Positions 1 through 8,179 of a DNA stretch of 64,000 bases are shown here, piece after piece. The notes beneath the pieces were generated by a model, which worked only from the letters and a program-made list of their open reading frames with translations, did no database searches and was not told where the DNA came from. Position numbers and translations under genes: made by a program. This DNA comes from G965267335 sp965267335 (GTDB lineage: Bacteria; Bacteroidota; Bacteroidia; Cytophagales; JAAEPT01), in NCBI GenBank assembly GCA_965267335.1, contig OZ253953.1, positions 4,278,001 to 4,342,000 on the forward strand. The letters are read 5' to 3'. The stretch's first letter is position 1, and each line of letters opens with the position of its first letter.

Positions 1-2
1 CC

Positions 3-437
3 TGGCAGCATATTCTGGGAGGAATCCTTGTGATGCACTTTTGCGCGGGCTTTACCATTGCGATAATATTTATGCTCGCTCATGTGGTGGAGGAGACTCA
101 TTTTCCAATCCCGGATCAGAATGGAAGCCTTGAGAATTCCTTTGCAGTGCACCAACTGTACACAACAGCAAATTTTGCTCGTGAGAGCTGGCTGGCAGGA
201 TTCTTAACCGGTGGACTGAACTTTCAGGTGGAGCACCATTTGTTTCCACATATTTGTCATATTCACTATCCGGAAATATCTAAGATTGTGGAGCAGACAG
301 CCAATGAATATCAACTCCCCTACCTGGAGAGTAAAACGTTCTTTGGTGCCGTAGGATCACACATCAGGTTCCTGAAGCAGATGGGTCGCGTAGAAAAATA
401 CGTTCCCAAGACTGCCACAAACCTCGCGGCTGCTTAG
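3..437 (+). CDS. Fatty acid desaturase, C-terminal part (5' truncated by window)
   Basis: This is the C-terminal part of a membrane-bound di-iron fatty-acid (acyl-CoA/acyl-lipid) desaturase. The frame is open from base 3, so the start lies outside the window; the GTG at 30 is internal. The third histidine box is visible as QVEHHLFPHICH, which in this family supplies iron ligands. The upstream segment HFCAGFTIAIIFMLAHVVEE is the end of a hydrophobic region and resembles the linker before that box in front-end (delta-6/linoleoyl-CoA-like) desaturases. The first two His boxes are not in the window. The stop codon shares one base with the GTG of the next gene. Desaturase identity is well supported; regiospecificity cannot be read from this fragment. 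Confidence 0.9.
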   Translation, partial: WQHILGGILVMHFCAGFTIAIIFMLAHVVEETHFPIPDQNGSLENSFAVHQLYTTANFARESWLAGFLTGGLNFQVEHHLFPHICHIHYPEISKIVEQTANEYQLPYLESKTFFGAVGSHIRFLKQMGRVEKYVPKTATNLAAA

Positions 438-943
438 TGAGACAAACTTCACAAATACTCCTCTTTTCTATGGTGTTGGTAATCGGATGCAAGTCATCAG
501 GTTACTTTAAAGATCAGGAACTCAAAGGAGAGCGACTTTACGACAACCTCGTCATTTCTTTTCCGGAGTCTTACAAAGGTCAAGGCTATTTTGCGGGTGA
601 TGATTCCAAAGGCTTTAAGAAACAAAAAAATGATGGAAAGGTAGATTTCAGGTTTGAGACCGGAAGTCCGGTGGTAAGACAGCCTATACAAATTAGTTCG
701 AAAGAGAAAACTAAAGTCCTCCCAACAGGATACGAATATAAAGCGACAACCAAAAACTCTGACAAGGTAGAGGGCCTTGTATTTGTGAGGTCGACTAATG
801 CAAGACTCAGAGACCGGGAAGCAATGTTTTTTCTGTACAATGCCGAAAAGAAATTATACATTGAGACATTAAAAGCTTCTTATATGTCGGACCTTTATGA
901 AGAGGTTGAAGCTATTTTTAGGACTATCCGGGTTTCGGATTGA
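437..943 (+). CDS. Putative lipoprotein of unknown function
   Basis: A 168-residue protein with an N-terminal hydrophobic segment ending in a lipobox (VIGC, Cys18), so it is probably lipidated and exported. The GTG start at 437 overlaps the stop of the desaturase by one base; the next Met would leave almost no signal peptide, so GTG is preferred. The mature part has no motif I can name. It starts with a short soluble stretch (YDNLVISFPESY) and ends in an acidic helix (DLYEEVEAIFRTIRV), a layout resembling small PsbP-like or DUF1795-like lipoproteins, but this is only a resemblance. The overlap suggests co-transcription with the desaturase. Downstream is the palindromic repeat array. Confidence 0.6.
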   Translation: MRQTSQILLFSMVLVIGCKSSGYFKDQELKGERLYDNLVISFPESYKGQGYFAGDDSKGFKKQKNDGKVDFRFETGSPVVRQPIQISSKEKTKVLPTGYEYKATTKNSDKVEGLVFVRSTNARLRDREAMFFLYNAEKKLYIETLKASYMSDLYEEVEAIFRTIRVSD

Positions 944-954
944 TTGAGAGTTCG

Positions 955-2365
955 TTTCTTCGTTGTCATTGCGAACCTTTTCGCACGATAGAAGAAAAGG
1001 TGTGGCAATCTGTCGGCTTGGGTGACCGAACAAGCAGATTGCTTCTCTTGGCTAGCGCCTCGATCGCAATGACGGCATCATTTTTAGCTTTGACTTCCAG
1101 GATTAGCCTAATTTTTATACTCCCCCTGCGGCAGGCAAACGCAAAGACACCAAGTTCGCGAAGTATTACTTAAAGCCAATACCTATCCCTTCGTTGTCAT
1201 TGCGAACCTTTTCGCACGATAGAAGAAAAGGTGTGGCAATCTGCCGGCTTGGGTGACCGAACAAGCAGATTGCTTCTCTCGACTAGCGCCTCGATCGCAA
1301 TGACGCATCATTTTTAGCTTTGACTTCCAGGATTAGCCTAATTTTTATGCTCCCCCTGCGGCAGGCAAACGCGAAGAGCCCTAAGGTTTCGCAAAGTTCA
1401 CGAAGTATTACTGGAAGACAATGCCTATCCCTTCGTTGTCATTGCGAACCTTTTCGCACGATAGAAGAAAAGGTGTGGCAATCTGTCGGCTTGGGTGACC
1501 AAACAAGCAGATTGCTTCTCTCGACTAGCACCTCGATCGCAATGACGCATCATTTTTAGCTTTGACTTTCAGGATTAGTCTAATTTTTATAACCCCTCCT
1601 GCGGCAGGCAACGGCAAAGACACTAAGTTCGCTAAGTTCACGAAGTATTACTGGAAGACAATACTTATCCCTTCGTTGTCATTGCGAACCTTTTCGCACG
1701 ATAGAAGAAAAGGTGCGGCAATCTGTCGGCTTGGATGACCGAATGAACAGATTGCTTCTCTTGGCTAACGCCTCGATCGCAATGACGCATCATTTTTAGC
1801 TTTGAATTCCAGGATTAGTCTGTTTTTATTAACCCCTCCTGCGGCAGGAAAACGCAAAGAGCCCTATAGTTTCGCAAAGTTCACGAAGTATTACTGGAAG
1901 ACAATACTTATCCCTTCGTTGTCATTGCGAACCTTTTCGCACGATAGAAGAAAAGGTGCGGCAATCTGTCGGCTTGGATGACCGAATGAACAGATTGCTT
2001 CTCTCGACTAGCGCCTCGATCGCAATGACGCATCATTTTTAGCTTTGACTTCCAAGATTAGTTTAATTTTTTTACCCCCCCTGCGGCAGGCAAACGCAAA
2101 GAGCCCTAAGGTTTCGCTAAGTTCACGAAGTATTACTGGAAGACAATACTTATCCCTTCGTTGTCATTGCGAACCTTTTCGCACGATAGAAGAAAAGGTG
2201 TGGCAATCTGTCGGCTTGGGTGACCAAACAAGCAGATTGCTTCTCTCGACTAGCACCTCGATCGCAATGACGCATCATTTTTAGCTTTGACTTTCAGGAT
2301 TAGTCTAATTTTTATAACCCCTCCTGCGGCAGGCAACCGCAAAGACACTAAGTTCGCAAAGGAGT
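955..2365. repeat. Six tandem ~240-bp units of a palindromic (REP-like) intergenic repeat
   Basis: Six units start with CGTTGTCATTGCGAACC at 961, 1192, 1434, 1674, 1917 and 2159, giving periods of 231, 242, 240, 243 and 242 bp. The first ~115 bp of each unit is a nested palindrome: outer arms TCATTGCGA and TCGCAATGA, a small hairpin CCTTTTC...GAAAAGG, and inner arms GCAATCTG and CAGATTGC. The second half carries CCTGCGGCAGG (itself a palindrome) and a CGCAAAGACACTAAGTTCGC stretch. Units 3 and 6 share nearly all their variants; units 4 and 5 share another set (GGATGACCGAATGAACAG). Open frames inside the array are by-products of the repeat. No protein motif or transposase is present. Confidence 0.9.
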
Positions 2366-2712
2366 ATACCACAACTATGATACAACCTCACCTTTGCCAT
2401 ATCGACCGACCAGTGAAAAATAACGATGTATTATTCTTATTAATTCGGTAAACAACCTTATCTGAAACAATGAAGGAGGGAGATATCTATCCAAATGAGG
2501 TCATGCGCCAATGTATCAAGCGATCAGCCGGAAAACCAAATCTACACGGTTCCAATAACCCAAATGCAACCATTACCCCATCGAATCCGTCAGAAATATA
2601 AAGTGTATGATGGGGTTATTTTTAAAAACACTAGGATATCAATGAAATAATTAGAATCTTAAATGCCCCTGCCACGTATAACTAATTTTGGTCCAATAAG
2701 AACTACTCGACT
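2366..2712. other. Intergenic region upstream of the metalloprotease
   Basis: About 350 bp separate the repeat array from the protease gene. A 43-codon open frame (2470-2601) is present but has no recognisable similarity or ribosome-binding site. The only supported signal is the TAnnTTTG-like promoter element near the 3' end. Confidence 0.5.
2683..2690 (+). promoter_or_regulatory. Candidate -7 promoter element for the M43 metalloprotease
   Basis: TAATTTTG matches the Bacteroidota -7 consensus TAnnTTTG exactly and lies 22 bp before the ATG. I see no convincing -33 TTTG at the usual distance, so the call rests on one element. Confidence 0.4.
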
Positions 2713-5700
2713 ATGAATTTATTCTATTCAATCCTTTTAGGGATAACTATGTCCCTACCGGTTATATCATTTGCACAATCAGAGCATGCCGAGCACGATC
2801 ACGATATGGAGTGTGGTGCTCACCAAACAAAAGCTGAATTAGCTCAAACAGCACAAGATGAACTCGACTGGCAGGAGTTCAAAAGAAATCACAAGACCCT
2901 GGCTGGTGGTGAAATTCTTTCATATCCTATCAAAGTACACATTCTGCGAAGAAGTGATGGCACAGGAGGACTTACTGTTGCAGAACTCGATGAAATGCTT
3001 GAGCGCCTTAATGAAATTTATCTTGATGCTAAAATCACTTTCTATATGTGTGGTGACATCAATTACATAGATGATGACAATTATTATGATTACAGTGAAC
3101 TTGATGAAACCGCATTAGCTGGTGCCAATGATGTTGCAAATGTCTGTAATATCTATTTCTGTAATAGTGTAACTAATGATGAAGGCGGAGGACTTTGTGG
3201 GTATGCTTATTACCCTACAAGTTCGAGAGATCGTGTTTTCATGGACAATGGTTGCGCAAAAAATGGTAGTACTCTAGCACATGAAATGGGACACTATTTT
3301 TACTTAAGACATACACACAATGGAGGAGATGAATTAGTAGATGGTAGCAACTGCTCTACCGCTGGTGATGATCTTTGTGACACACCAGCTGACCCTACCC
3401 TGGGAAGCAGTAATGTTGATGATAATGGTTGTACGTATACAGGTACTGAGCAAGATGCTAACGGTGATTTTTACAATCCGGATGTAACCAACATCATGTC
3501 TTATGCACCAAGAGCTTGTCGCTTTTCCTTTTCGAATGACCAACTGACCCGAATCCGTTGGGCTGCAGAAAACTGGAGAAATGATTTATCTTGCCCTGTA
3601 ACTGTAGACTTAGATGCTAAATTTGCGACAGATATTCAGTACACATGTGATGGCACCTTAGACGTACAATTTTATGATGTAAGTGATGGAAGTATTACCG
3701 GATGGACCTGGGACTTTGGTGACGGATCACCAACCTCAAACGACCAGGACCCGACCCACACTTACTCAACTCCAGGGGTCTATGACGTAACACTTACCAT
3801 CACAGACGGCAGCAACAACTCATCATTAACCAAAACAAGCCATATCAAAGTAGGTACAGTGAGCGTCCCTTACACACAGGATTTCGAGTCGGCCGATGCA
3901 CTGGATGACTTCAAAGTCAATGATGAAATGAGAAACTATACAACAATTGAGTCTGATGCAGGGAATGGGGGAACATCGGGTATGTCTATGCAAGGATATG
4001 CCGATTATGGTACTGCCAGCCCATATTTCAGGACTCCAAACTCCGCAGCAGAAGCCTTTAACGATTTACAGAACCCTTACTATAAATCAAAAAACATTCT
4101 TTGTGTTGATGCCACCACTTTGACGACAATGACTCTGGAATTTGATTATCAACTTGTTGAATATATCAATGACCTATATACTAACTTTAGAGTTTTAGCC
4201 AATGGGATACAAGTCGGAATCTATAACCCTTCGGGATCCACAACTAGCTGGACTACAGAAAGCATTAACCTCGATGCCTACGTTGGGCAAGTAGTTACTA
4301 TTACCTTCGAAGCTTCAAACAAGTACGCAAGGGATAAAGGCGGTTCAAGCACCAGTGGAAACGCCACCTACATTGATAACATCAACATCACCGGCACAGC
4401 AGCAACCAACACCGCCAACTTCACGGTGGACGAAACCAGTGGTTGTACAAATACTACATTTACATTTACCGATGCCTCATCAGGTAGTATTGCCACCTAT
4501 GCCTGGGACTTTGGTGCTGGAGCTTCACCGGCAAATGCCACTGGAATAGGCCCTCATACTGTTACTTATTCAACAGAAGGCACTAAAACTGTTTCACTGA
4601 CTGTAGATGATGGGGGCGGAAGCAATGATACAGAGACGAAAACAAATTTAATAACCATTGACAATACAGCTTGTACTGATTGTAATGGAGACCTTTTTGG
4701 CACAGCTTATTTAGATAATTGCTCGGACTGCGTTGGTGGAAATACCGGGCAAACGGCATGTACCCAAGATTGCAACGGTGAATGGGGAGGCACAGCATAT
4801 ACTGATAACTGTTCTGATTGCGTTGGAGGAAGCACCGGACAGACTGCCTGCACCCAGGATTGCCACGGTGATTGGGGAGGTACAGCATACATAGATGGAT
4901 GTAGCAATTGTGTGGGAGGAAATACAGGAGAAACTCCTTGTGCTACTTACTGCGAATCCACATTCCCATCAGCAGGTAGTGAGTACATTTCCAACGTATC
5001 CTTTAATACAATAGATAATACTTCGGGTGATGCTGCAACGAATGGATATGAAGACTACACGGCACAATCCACCAGTGTTTCGCTTAATTCCACTTACAAT
5101 ATCTCGGTTACAATCAACACGCTAGGCAATTATACTGATCATTGTGAGGTCTATATTGACTGGAATCAGGATGCTGATTTTGAAGATGCCAACGAATATT
5201 ATGACCTGGGAGATGTGACTAATGAAACAGCAGGGGTATTAAGCACCAATATAACTGTACCGGCCGGTGCAACCATTGGCTCAACAAGAATGCGTGTTAC
5301 CATGATGTGGAATAATAACCCTGGTGACTGTGATGCAGATCACGTGAGCGGTTACGGAGAAACAGAAGACTACACCATCAATGTCACCAATAACGATTGC
5401 AATGGCGACCCTGGCGGAAGTGCATACCTCGACAACTGTGGTACTTGTGTAGGCGGAAATACAGGAGAAACAGCTTGCAGCCAGGACTGTAATGGTGACT
5501 GGGGTGGTACAGCTTATACAGATAACTGTAGTGATTGTGTAGGTGGAAATACCGGTGAGGTAGCATGTACTCAGGATTGTAACGGTGACTGGGGCGGCAC
5601 GGCATATACAGACAATTGTAGTGATTGTGTAGGTGGAAATACCGGTGAGGTAGCATGTACTCAAGATTGTAACGGTGATTGGGGTGGTACAGCTTATACA

Positions 5701-6300
5701 GATAACTGTAGTGACTGCGTTGGTGGAAATACCGGTCAAACAGCTTGTACACAAGACTGTAATGGTGATTGGGGAGGTACGGCATATACAGATAACTGTA
5801 GTGATTGTGTAGGTGGAAATACCGGTGAGGTAGCATGTACTCAGGACTGTAACGGAGATTGGGGCGGTACAGCATATACAGACAACTGTAGTGACTGCGT
5901 TGGTGGAAATACCGGTGAAGTAGAGTGTACTCAGGATTGTAACGGTGACTGGGGCGGTACAGCTGCAACGGATGTTTGTGGAGATTGTGCTGGCGGAAAT
6001 ACGGGTATCACACCGGAAACAGATATCAATAATTGTGTAACAGGTCTTGATCAATTAGATGGTTCAGGAGTGAAAGCATATCCAAACCCATTTGGTAGTA
6101 CTATTCAGGTAGAGCTTGAAGATGGTTTTGGCGATCAGGCAACCGTTGAAATATATACAAGTGCAGGTCAGTTGATCGAATCAGCGGTTATTCAATCCGG
6201 AAAAACAGTCGAAGTCGGAGGCTCTCTAAGTGCTGGTGTGTATCAGCTGAAAGTCTACAACGACAGTAATTCCAAAACAATAAGCATTGTTAAGTTTTAG
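2713..6300 (+). CDS. Secreted M43-family metalloprotease with PKD, GEVED, Cys-rich repeats and T9SS sorting domain
   Basis: A 1195-residue exported protease. A signal peptide (to about residue 21) is followed by a short His/Asp-rich segment. The zinc site is HEMGHYFYLRH (His190, Glu191, His194, His200) with a Met-turn at NIMSY (Met262), as in pappalysin/cytophagalysin (M43) enzymes; the usual Gly of HExxHxxGxxH is replaced by Tyr197. Then come a PKD domain (about 300-385, WTWDFGDGS), a jelly-roll-like region (about 390-570), a second PKD-like domain (about 575-650), three Cys-rich 30-residue repeats (656-745), a GEVED-type domain (about 746-893), seven more Cys-rich repeats (895-1104) and a type IX secretion sorting domain (about 1118-1195, YPNPF start, VKF end). 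It is predicted to be anchored at or released from the cell surface and to degrade extracellular protein; the substrate is unknown. Confidence 0.9.
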   Translation: MNLFYSILLGITMSLPVISFAQSEHAEHDHDMECGAHQTKAELAQTAQDELDWQEFKRNHKTLAGGEILSYPIKVHILRRSDGTGGLTVAELDEMLERLNEIYLDAKITFYMCGDINYIDDDNYYDYSELDETALAGANDVANVCNIYFCNSVTNDEGGGLCGYAYYPTSSRDRVFMDNGCAKNGSTLAHEMGHYFYLRHTHNGGDELVDGSNCSTAGDDLCDTPADPTLGSSNVDDNGCTYTGTEQDANGDFYNPDVTNIMSYAPRACRFSFSNDQLTRIRWAAENWRNDLSCPVTVDLDAKFATDIQYTCDGTLDVQFYDVSDGSITGWTWDFGDGSPTSNDQDPTHTYSTPGVYDVTLTITDGSNNSSLTKTSHIKVGTVSVPYTQDFESADALDDFKVNDEMRNYTTIESDAGNGGTSGMSMQGYADYGTASPYFRTPNSAAEAFNDLQNPYYKSKNILCVDATTLTTMTLEFDYQLVEYINDLYTNFRVLANGIQVGIYNPSGSTTSWTTESINLDAYVGQVVTITFEASNKYARDKGGSSTSGNATYIDNINITGTAATNTANFTVDETSGCTNTTFTFTDASSGSIATYAWDFGAGASPANATGIGPHTVTYSTEGTKTVSLTVDDGGGSNDTETKTNLITIDNTACTDCNGDLFGTAYLDNCSDCVGGNTGQTACTQDCNGEWGGTAYTDNCSDCVGGSTGQTACTQDCHGDWGGTAYIDGCSNCVGGNTGETPCATYCESTFPSAGSEYISNVSFNTIDNTSGDAATNGYEDYTAQSTSVSLNSTYNISVTINTLGNYTDHCEVYIDWNQDADFEDANEYYDLGDVTNETAGVLSTNITVPAGATIGSTRMRVTMMWNNNPGDCDADHVSGYGETEDYTINVTNNDCNGDPGGSAYLDNCGTCVGGNTGETACSQDCNGDWGGTAYTDNCSDCVGGNTGEVACTQDCNGDWGGTAYTDNCSDCVGGNTGEVACTQDCNGDWGGTAYTDNCSDCVGGNTGQTACTQDCNGDWGGTAYTDNCSDCVGGNTGEVACTQDCNGDWGGTAYTDNCSDCVGGNTGEVECTQDCNGDWGGTAATDVCGDCAGGNTGITPETDINNCVTGLDQLDGSGVKAYPNPFGSTIQVELEDGFGDQATVEIYTSAGQLIESAVIQSGKTVEVGGSLSAGVYQLKVYNDSNSKTISIVKF
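4678..4947 (+). repeat. Three in-frame 90-bp repeats (Cys-rich block 1)
   Basis: Units start at 4678, 4768 and 4858. Each encodes 30 residues of the pattern DCxGxxxGTAYxDxCSxCVGGxTGxxxC. These units are more diverged at DNA level than those of the second block in the same gene. Confidence 0.9.
5395..6024 (+). repeat. Seven in-frame 90-bp repeats (Cys-rich block 2)
   Basis: Units start at 5395, 5485, 5575, 5665, 5755, 5845 and 5935. The five central units differ mainly at synonymous positions, and their ends alternate between TGEVAC, TGQTAC and TGEVEC. The first (GDPGGSAYLDNCGTC) and last (GTAATDVCGDCAGG) units are diverged, as expected when an array grows from its middle by slippage or unequal recombination. 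Confidence 0.9.
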
Positions 6301-6365
6301 GCACTATTGTTGAGTAGGGTTAAACCTTTAATCAATCAGTTTGTCCAAGACAAAAACTATCAATT

Positions 6366-6836
6366 ATGAGAACAAAAGGAATATCATTTTTACTCGTAAC
6401 CCTAATGCTATTTACAGCAACCCTGTCAACGGCAAAGCCTCCTCGTGTGGCCAGAGCAAAAGCTCGTGCTACAATGATGAGAACTCAACGAGTTATCTTT
6501 GCTGCGCATAGAGCTTTAAAACAGGGCAAGGTGTTTACAGGTCACTTCAGAAGAGCTGTACTTCACCAACGAATGGCCAGAAGGAGATTCAGAAGAGGCA
6601 TGTATTGGAAAGCTATCGCTCACTCAAGATATGCCAGAAGATTAGCAAGAATTGCTATCGTTAAGAATAAGGGACAAGCTCCCAAAGGTACTGAAGATAC
6701 CGCAGAAGAAGACAAGCTACTAGGCAAAGCCCCTTCTGATGCCAGCCTTGACAAAGAAATGGAAGCAGAACTTCCTGATGATGTCAAAGAAGAGGACTTG
6801 GTAGAAATGGAAGATTTGGGAATTACTGTAGACTAA
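6366..6836 (+). CDS. Exported Arg/Ala/His-rich protein with acidic C-terminal tail
   Basis: A 156-residue protein I do not recognise. It has a clear signal peptide (about residues 1-23, ending STAKPP). The core (about 24-105) is extremely basic and probably helical, dominated by Arg, Ala and His (FRRAVLHQRMARRRFRRG, HSRYARRLARIA). The last ~45 residues are strongly acidic (EEDK, DDVKEEDLVEMEDLG). The charge segregation suggests either self-shielding of the basic part or binding to a polyanion such as nucleic acid or surface polysaccharide; this is inference. It follows the metalloprotease by 65 bp on the same strand and is closed by a strong terminator, so the two may be co-transcribed. Confidence 0.7.
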   Translation: MRTKGISFLLVTLMLFTATLSTAKPPRVARAKARATMMRTQRVIFAAHRALKQGKVFTGHFRRAVLHQRMARRRFRRGMYWKAIAHSRYARRLARIAIVKNKGQAPKGTEDTAEEDKLLGKAPSDASLDKEMEAELPDDVKEEDLVEMEDLGITVD

Positions 6837-6851
6837 AAAGCCACTAAAAAT

Positions 6852-6887
6852 AAAAACCGGAAGCACTTTTGCGTTCCGGTTTTTTTA
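6852..6887 (+). terminator. Rho-independent terminator
   Basis: Perfect stem AAAAACCGGAA / TTCCGGTTTTT (6852-6862 and 6874-6884) followed by a T tract, 15 bp after the stop of the Arg-rich protein gene. Confidence 0.9.
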
Positions 6888-6937
6888 TGTTGTCCAATTT
6901 CGTCTAATCTTTAATACAAGTCAAGACAACCTGTTAT

Positions 6938-7480
6938 TTACCAATCACTATCTGTATCTTCAATAATAGCTGAGGTCTTCTTCACAGTTGCCTTTAAGCT
7001 CTGTATGTATTTCTGTACTTTTTCATGGGTGTCCTTTTTAATAGTAACCCAACTCGAATATGGTAACTGATGTCTAGTGCAAGCTGACTTTTCACTTTCC
7101 AATGGTCCACAATTTGCATGTGAAGCAGTATGTTTAAAGTTGGTAAGCTTATATTTGTACCTACCGTCCTTACAGTAAATCACTACCGAAAAAGTAACTG
7201 TCCCATCTTCATAACCACCTAGTTGAACACCTCTGTAATGAACACCAATTTTTCCATCCCATTGTATTTTGGAATTAGCCTCCTTGGCTTTCAGTTGAAA
7301 CTTTTTTGAGGCTCCCCAGGCAAGTGCCTTTTTGTAAATATCTGATGCTGAAAGTTCGTCAACATCTACCACATCGGTATAGGTTATTTTTCCGGTTTTT
7401 TCGTCAATAGGAAAATCCTGAGCGTATACTGAACTTGTTAGGAGAACGAAACTGAAGAAGAGAACACTTATACTTTTCAT
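6938..7480 (-). CDS. Exported DUF4468-domain protein
   Basis: A 180-residue protein with a signal peptide (about 1-20, cleaved near VYAQ). The mature N-terminus FPIDEKTGKITYTDVVDVD is the typical opening of the bacteroidetal DUF4468 domain (TBP-like fold), which fills most of the protein. The family is common in Bacteroidota and has no established function; many members are periplasmic or surface-associated. Two cysteines in the second half (NCGPLESEKSAC) could form a disulphide. It is transcribed alone from the minus strand, convergent with the Arg-rich protein gene. Confidence 0.75.
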   Translation of the reverse strand: MKSISVLFFSFVLLTSSVYAQDFPIDEKTGKITYTDVVDVDELSASDIYKKALAWGASKKFQLKAKEANSKIQWDGKIGVHYRGVQLGGYEDGTVTFSVVIYCKDGRYKYKLTNFKHTASHANCGPLESEKSACTRHQLPYSSWVTIKKDTHEKVQKYIQSLKATVKKTSAIIEDTDSDW

Positions 7481-7632
7481 GGCTTATTGTTGGTTAATAG
7501 AACATTTTAAATTAACTAATTCTAAATGAAATCAAAAATTAGGCCAGCTATCTCGATTTCATGAATCATTGTTGACCTCCAGCCGTATTATTTCCTATAT
7601 TGATAACCCAAAATTTTCAATCATTCAATCAC

Positions 7633-8169
7633 ATGAACAAAAGGCTATCGTTATCATTTCTTATTATTTCATACCTACTTACAATTCACACAGGCTTTTC
7701 ACAAGAGCAGGTCGACTCAGTGAAAGTATTGCAGTTGATTAATGTAAAGAAAGGAAAGAGCGAACTGATTTTTCATGGTGAAAAGGTCATTTACAGGGTT
7801 AATAATGAGAAAAAAAACTACAAAGGACATATTGATTTAATTGATGATGAAGGAATTGTAGTCGATGGGAAGGCTGTAAAGCTGGAAAGCATTTCAATGA
7901 TTATGAGTAAGACACACCGAAAACTTATCCGCTTTACCGGTGGCTCTACAATTGTTCTTGGTGGTTTGTTAACGGCCAGTGGCGTATCCTTACTGGCGCT
8001 AAACCAGGGAATTTCTCCTTACATCGGTGTGGTTGGATTAATAACCGGTATTCCAGCCGTAATTGCAGGCATCATTCCATTCACGCATACCAACCATTAC
8101 AGTATGAGCAAGGGTTGGAAGCCTCACGTAATTTCTCTTCCTGTCTACAATGAAGAAGATGAACTTTGA
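7633..8169 (+). CDS. Exported membrane-associated hypothetical protein
   Basis: A 178-residue protein of unknown function. I place the start at the ATG at 7633 because it directly precedes a good signal peptide (MNKRLSLSFLIISYLL...GFSQ); the frame is open from a TTG at 7600. The mature N-terminal half is soluble and may form a small beta-rich domain that repeats short Lys/Glu-rich strands (GKSELIFHGEKVIYRV). Residues about 100-150 hold two hydrophobic glycine-rich segments (STIVLGGLLTASGVSLLAL and a second one) that look membrane-spanning. This layout is frequent in uncharacterised bacteroidetal proteins. No catalytic motif is visible. Confidence 0.6.
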   Translation: MNKRLSLSFLIISYLLTIHTGFSQEQVDSVKVLQLINVKKGKSELIFHGEKVIYRVNNEKKNYKGHIDLIDDEGIVVDGKAVKLESISMIMSKTHRKLIRFTGGSTIVLGGLLTASGVSLLALNQGISPYIGVVGLITGIPAVIAGIIPFTHTNHYSMSKGWKPHVISLPVYNEEDEL

Positions 8170-8179
8170 GAAGGTTAGT

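Noticed and set aside
940..2284. Open frames of 77-79 codons inside the tandem repeats (translations with RCHCEPFRTIEEKVWQS).
   Set aside because: They recur because the repeat itself is an open frame in one phase; they lack start context and are interrupted in other units.
2470..2601. 43-codon open frame upstream of the metalloprotease.
   Set aside because: No ribosome-binding site, no similarity and no conserved composition; kept only as an intergenic note.
5281..6054. Long antisense open frame (about 257 codons) opposite the Cys-rich repeats.
   Set aside because: It is a shadow of the 90-bp repeats; the composition (Cys/Thr/Ile) mirrors the sense repeats.
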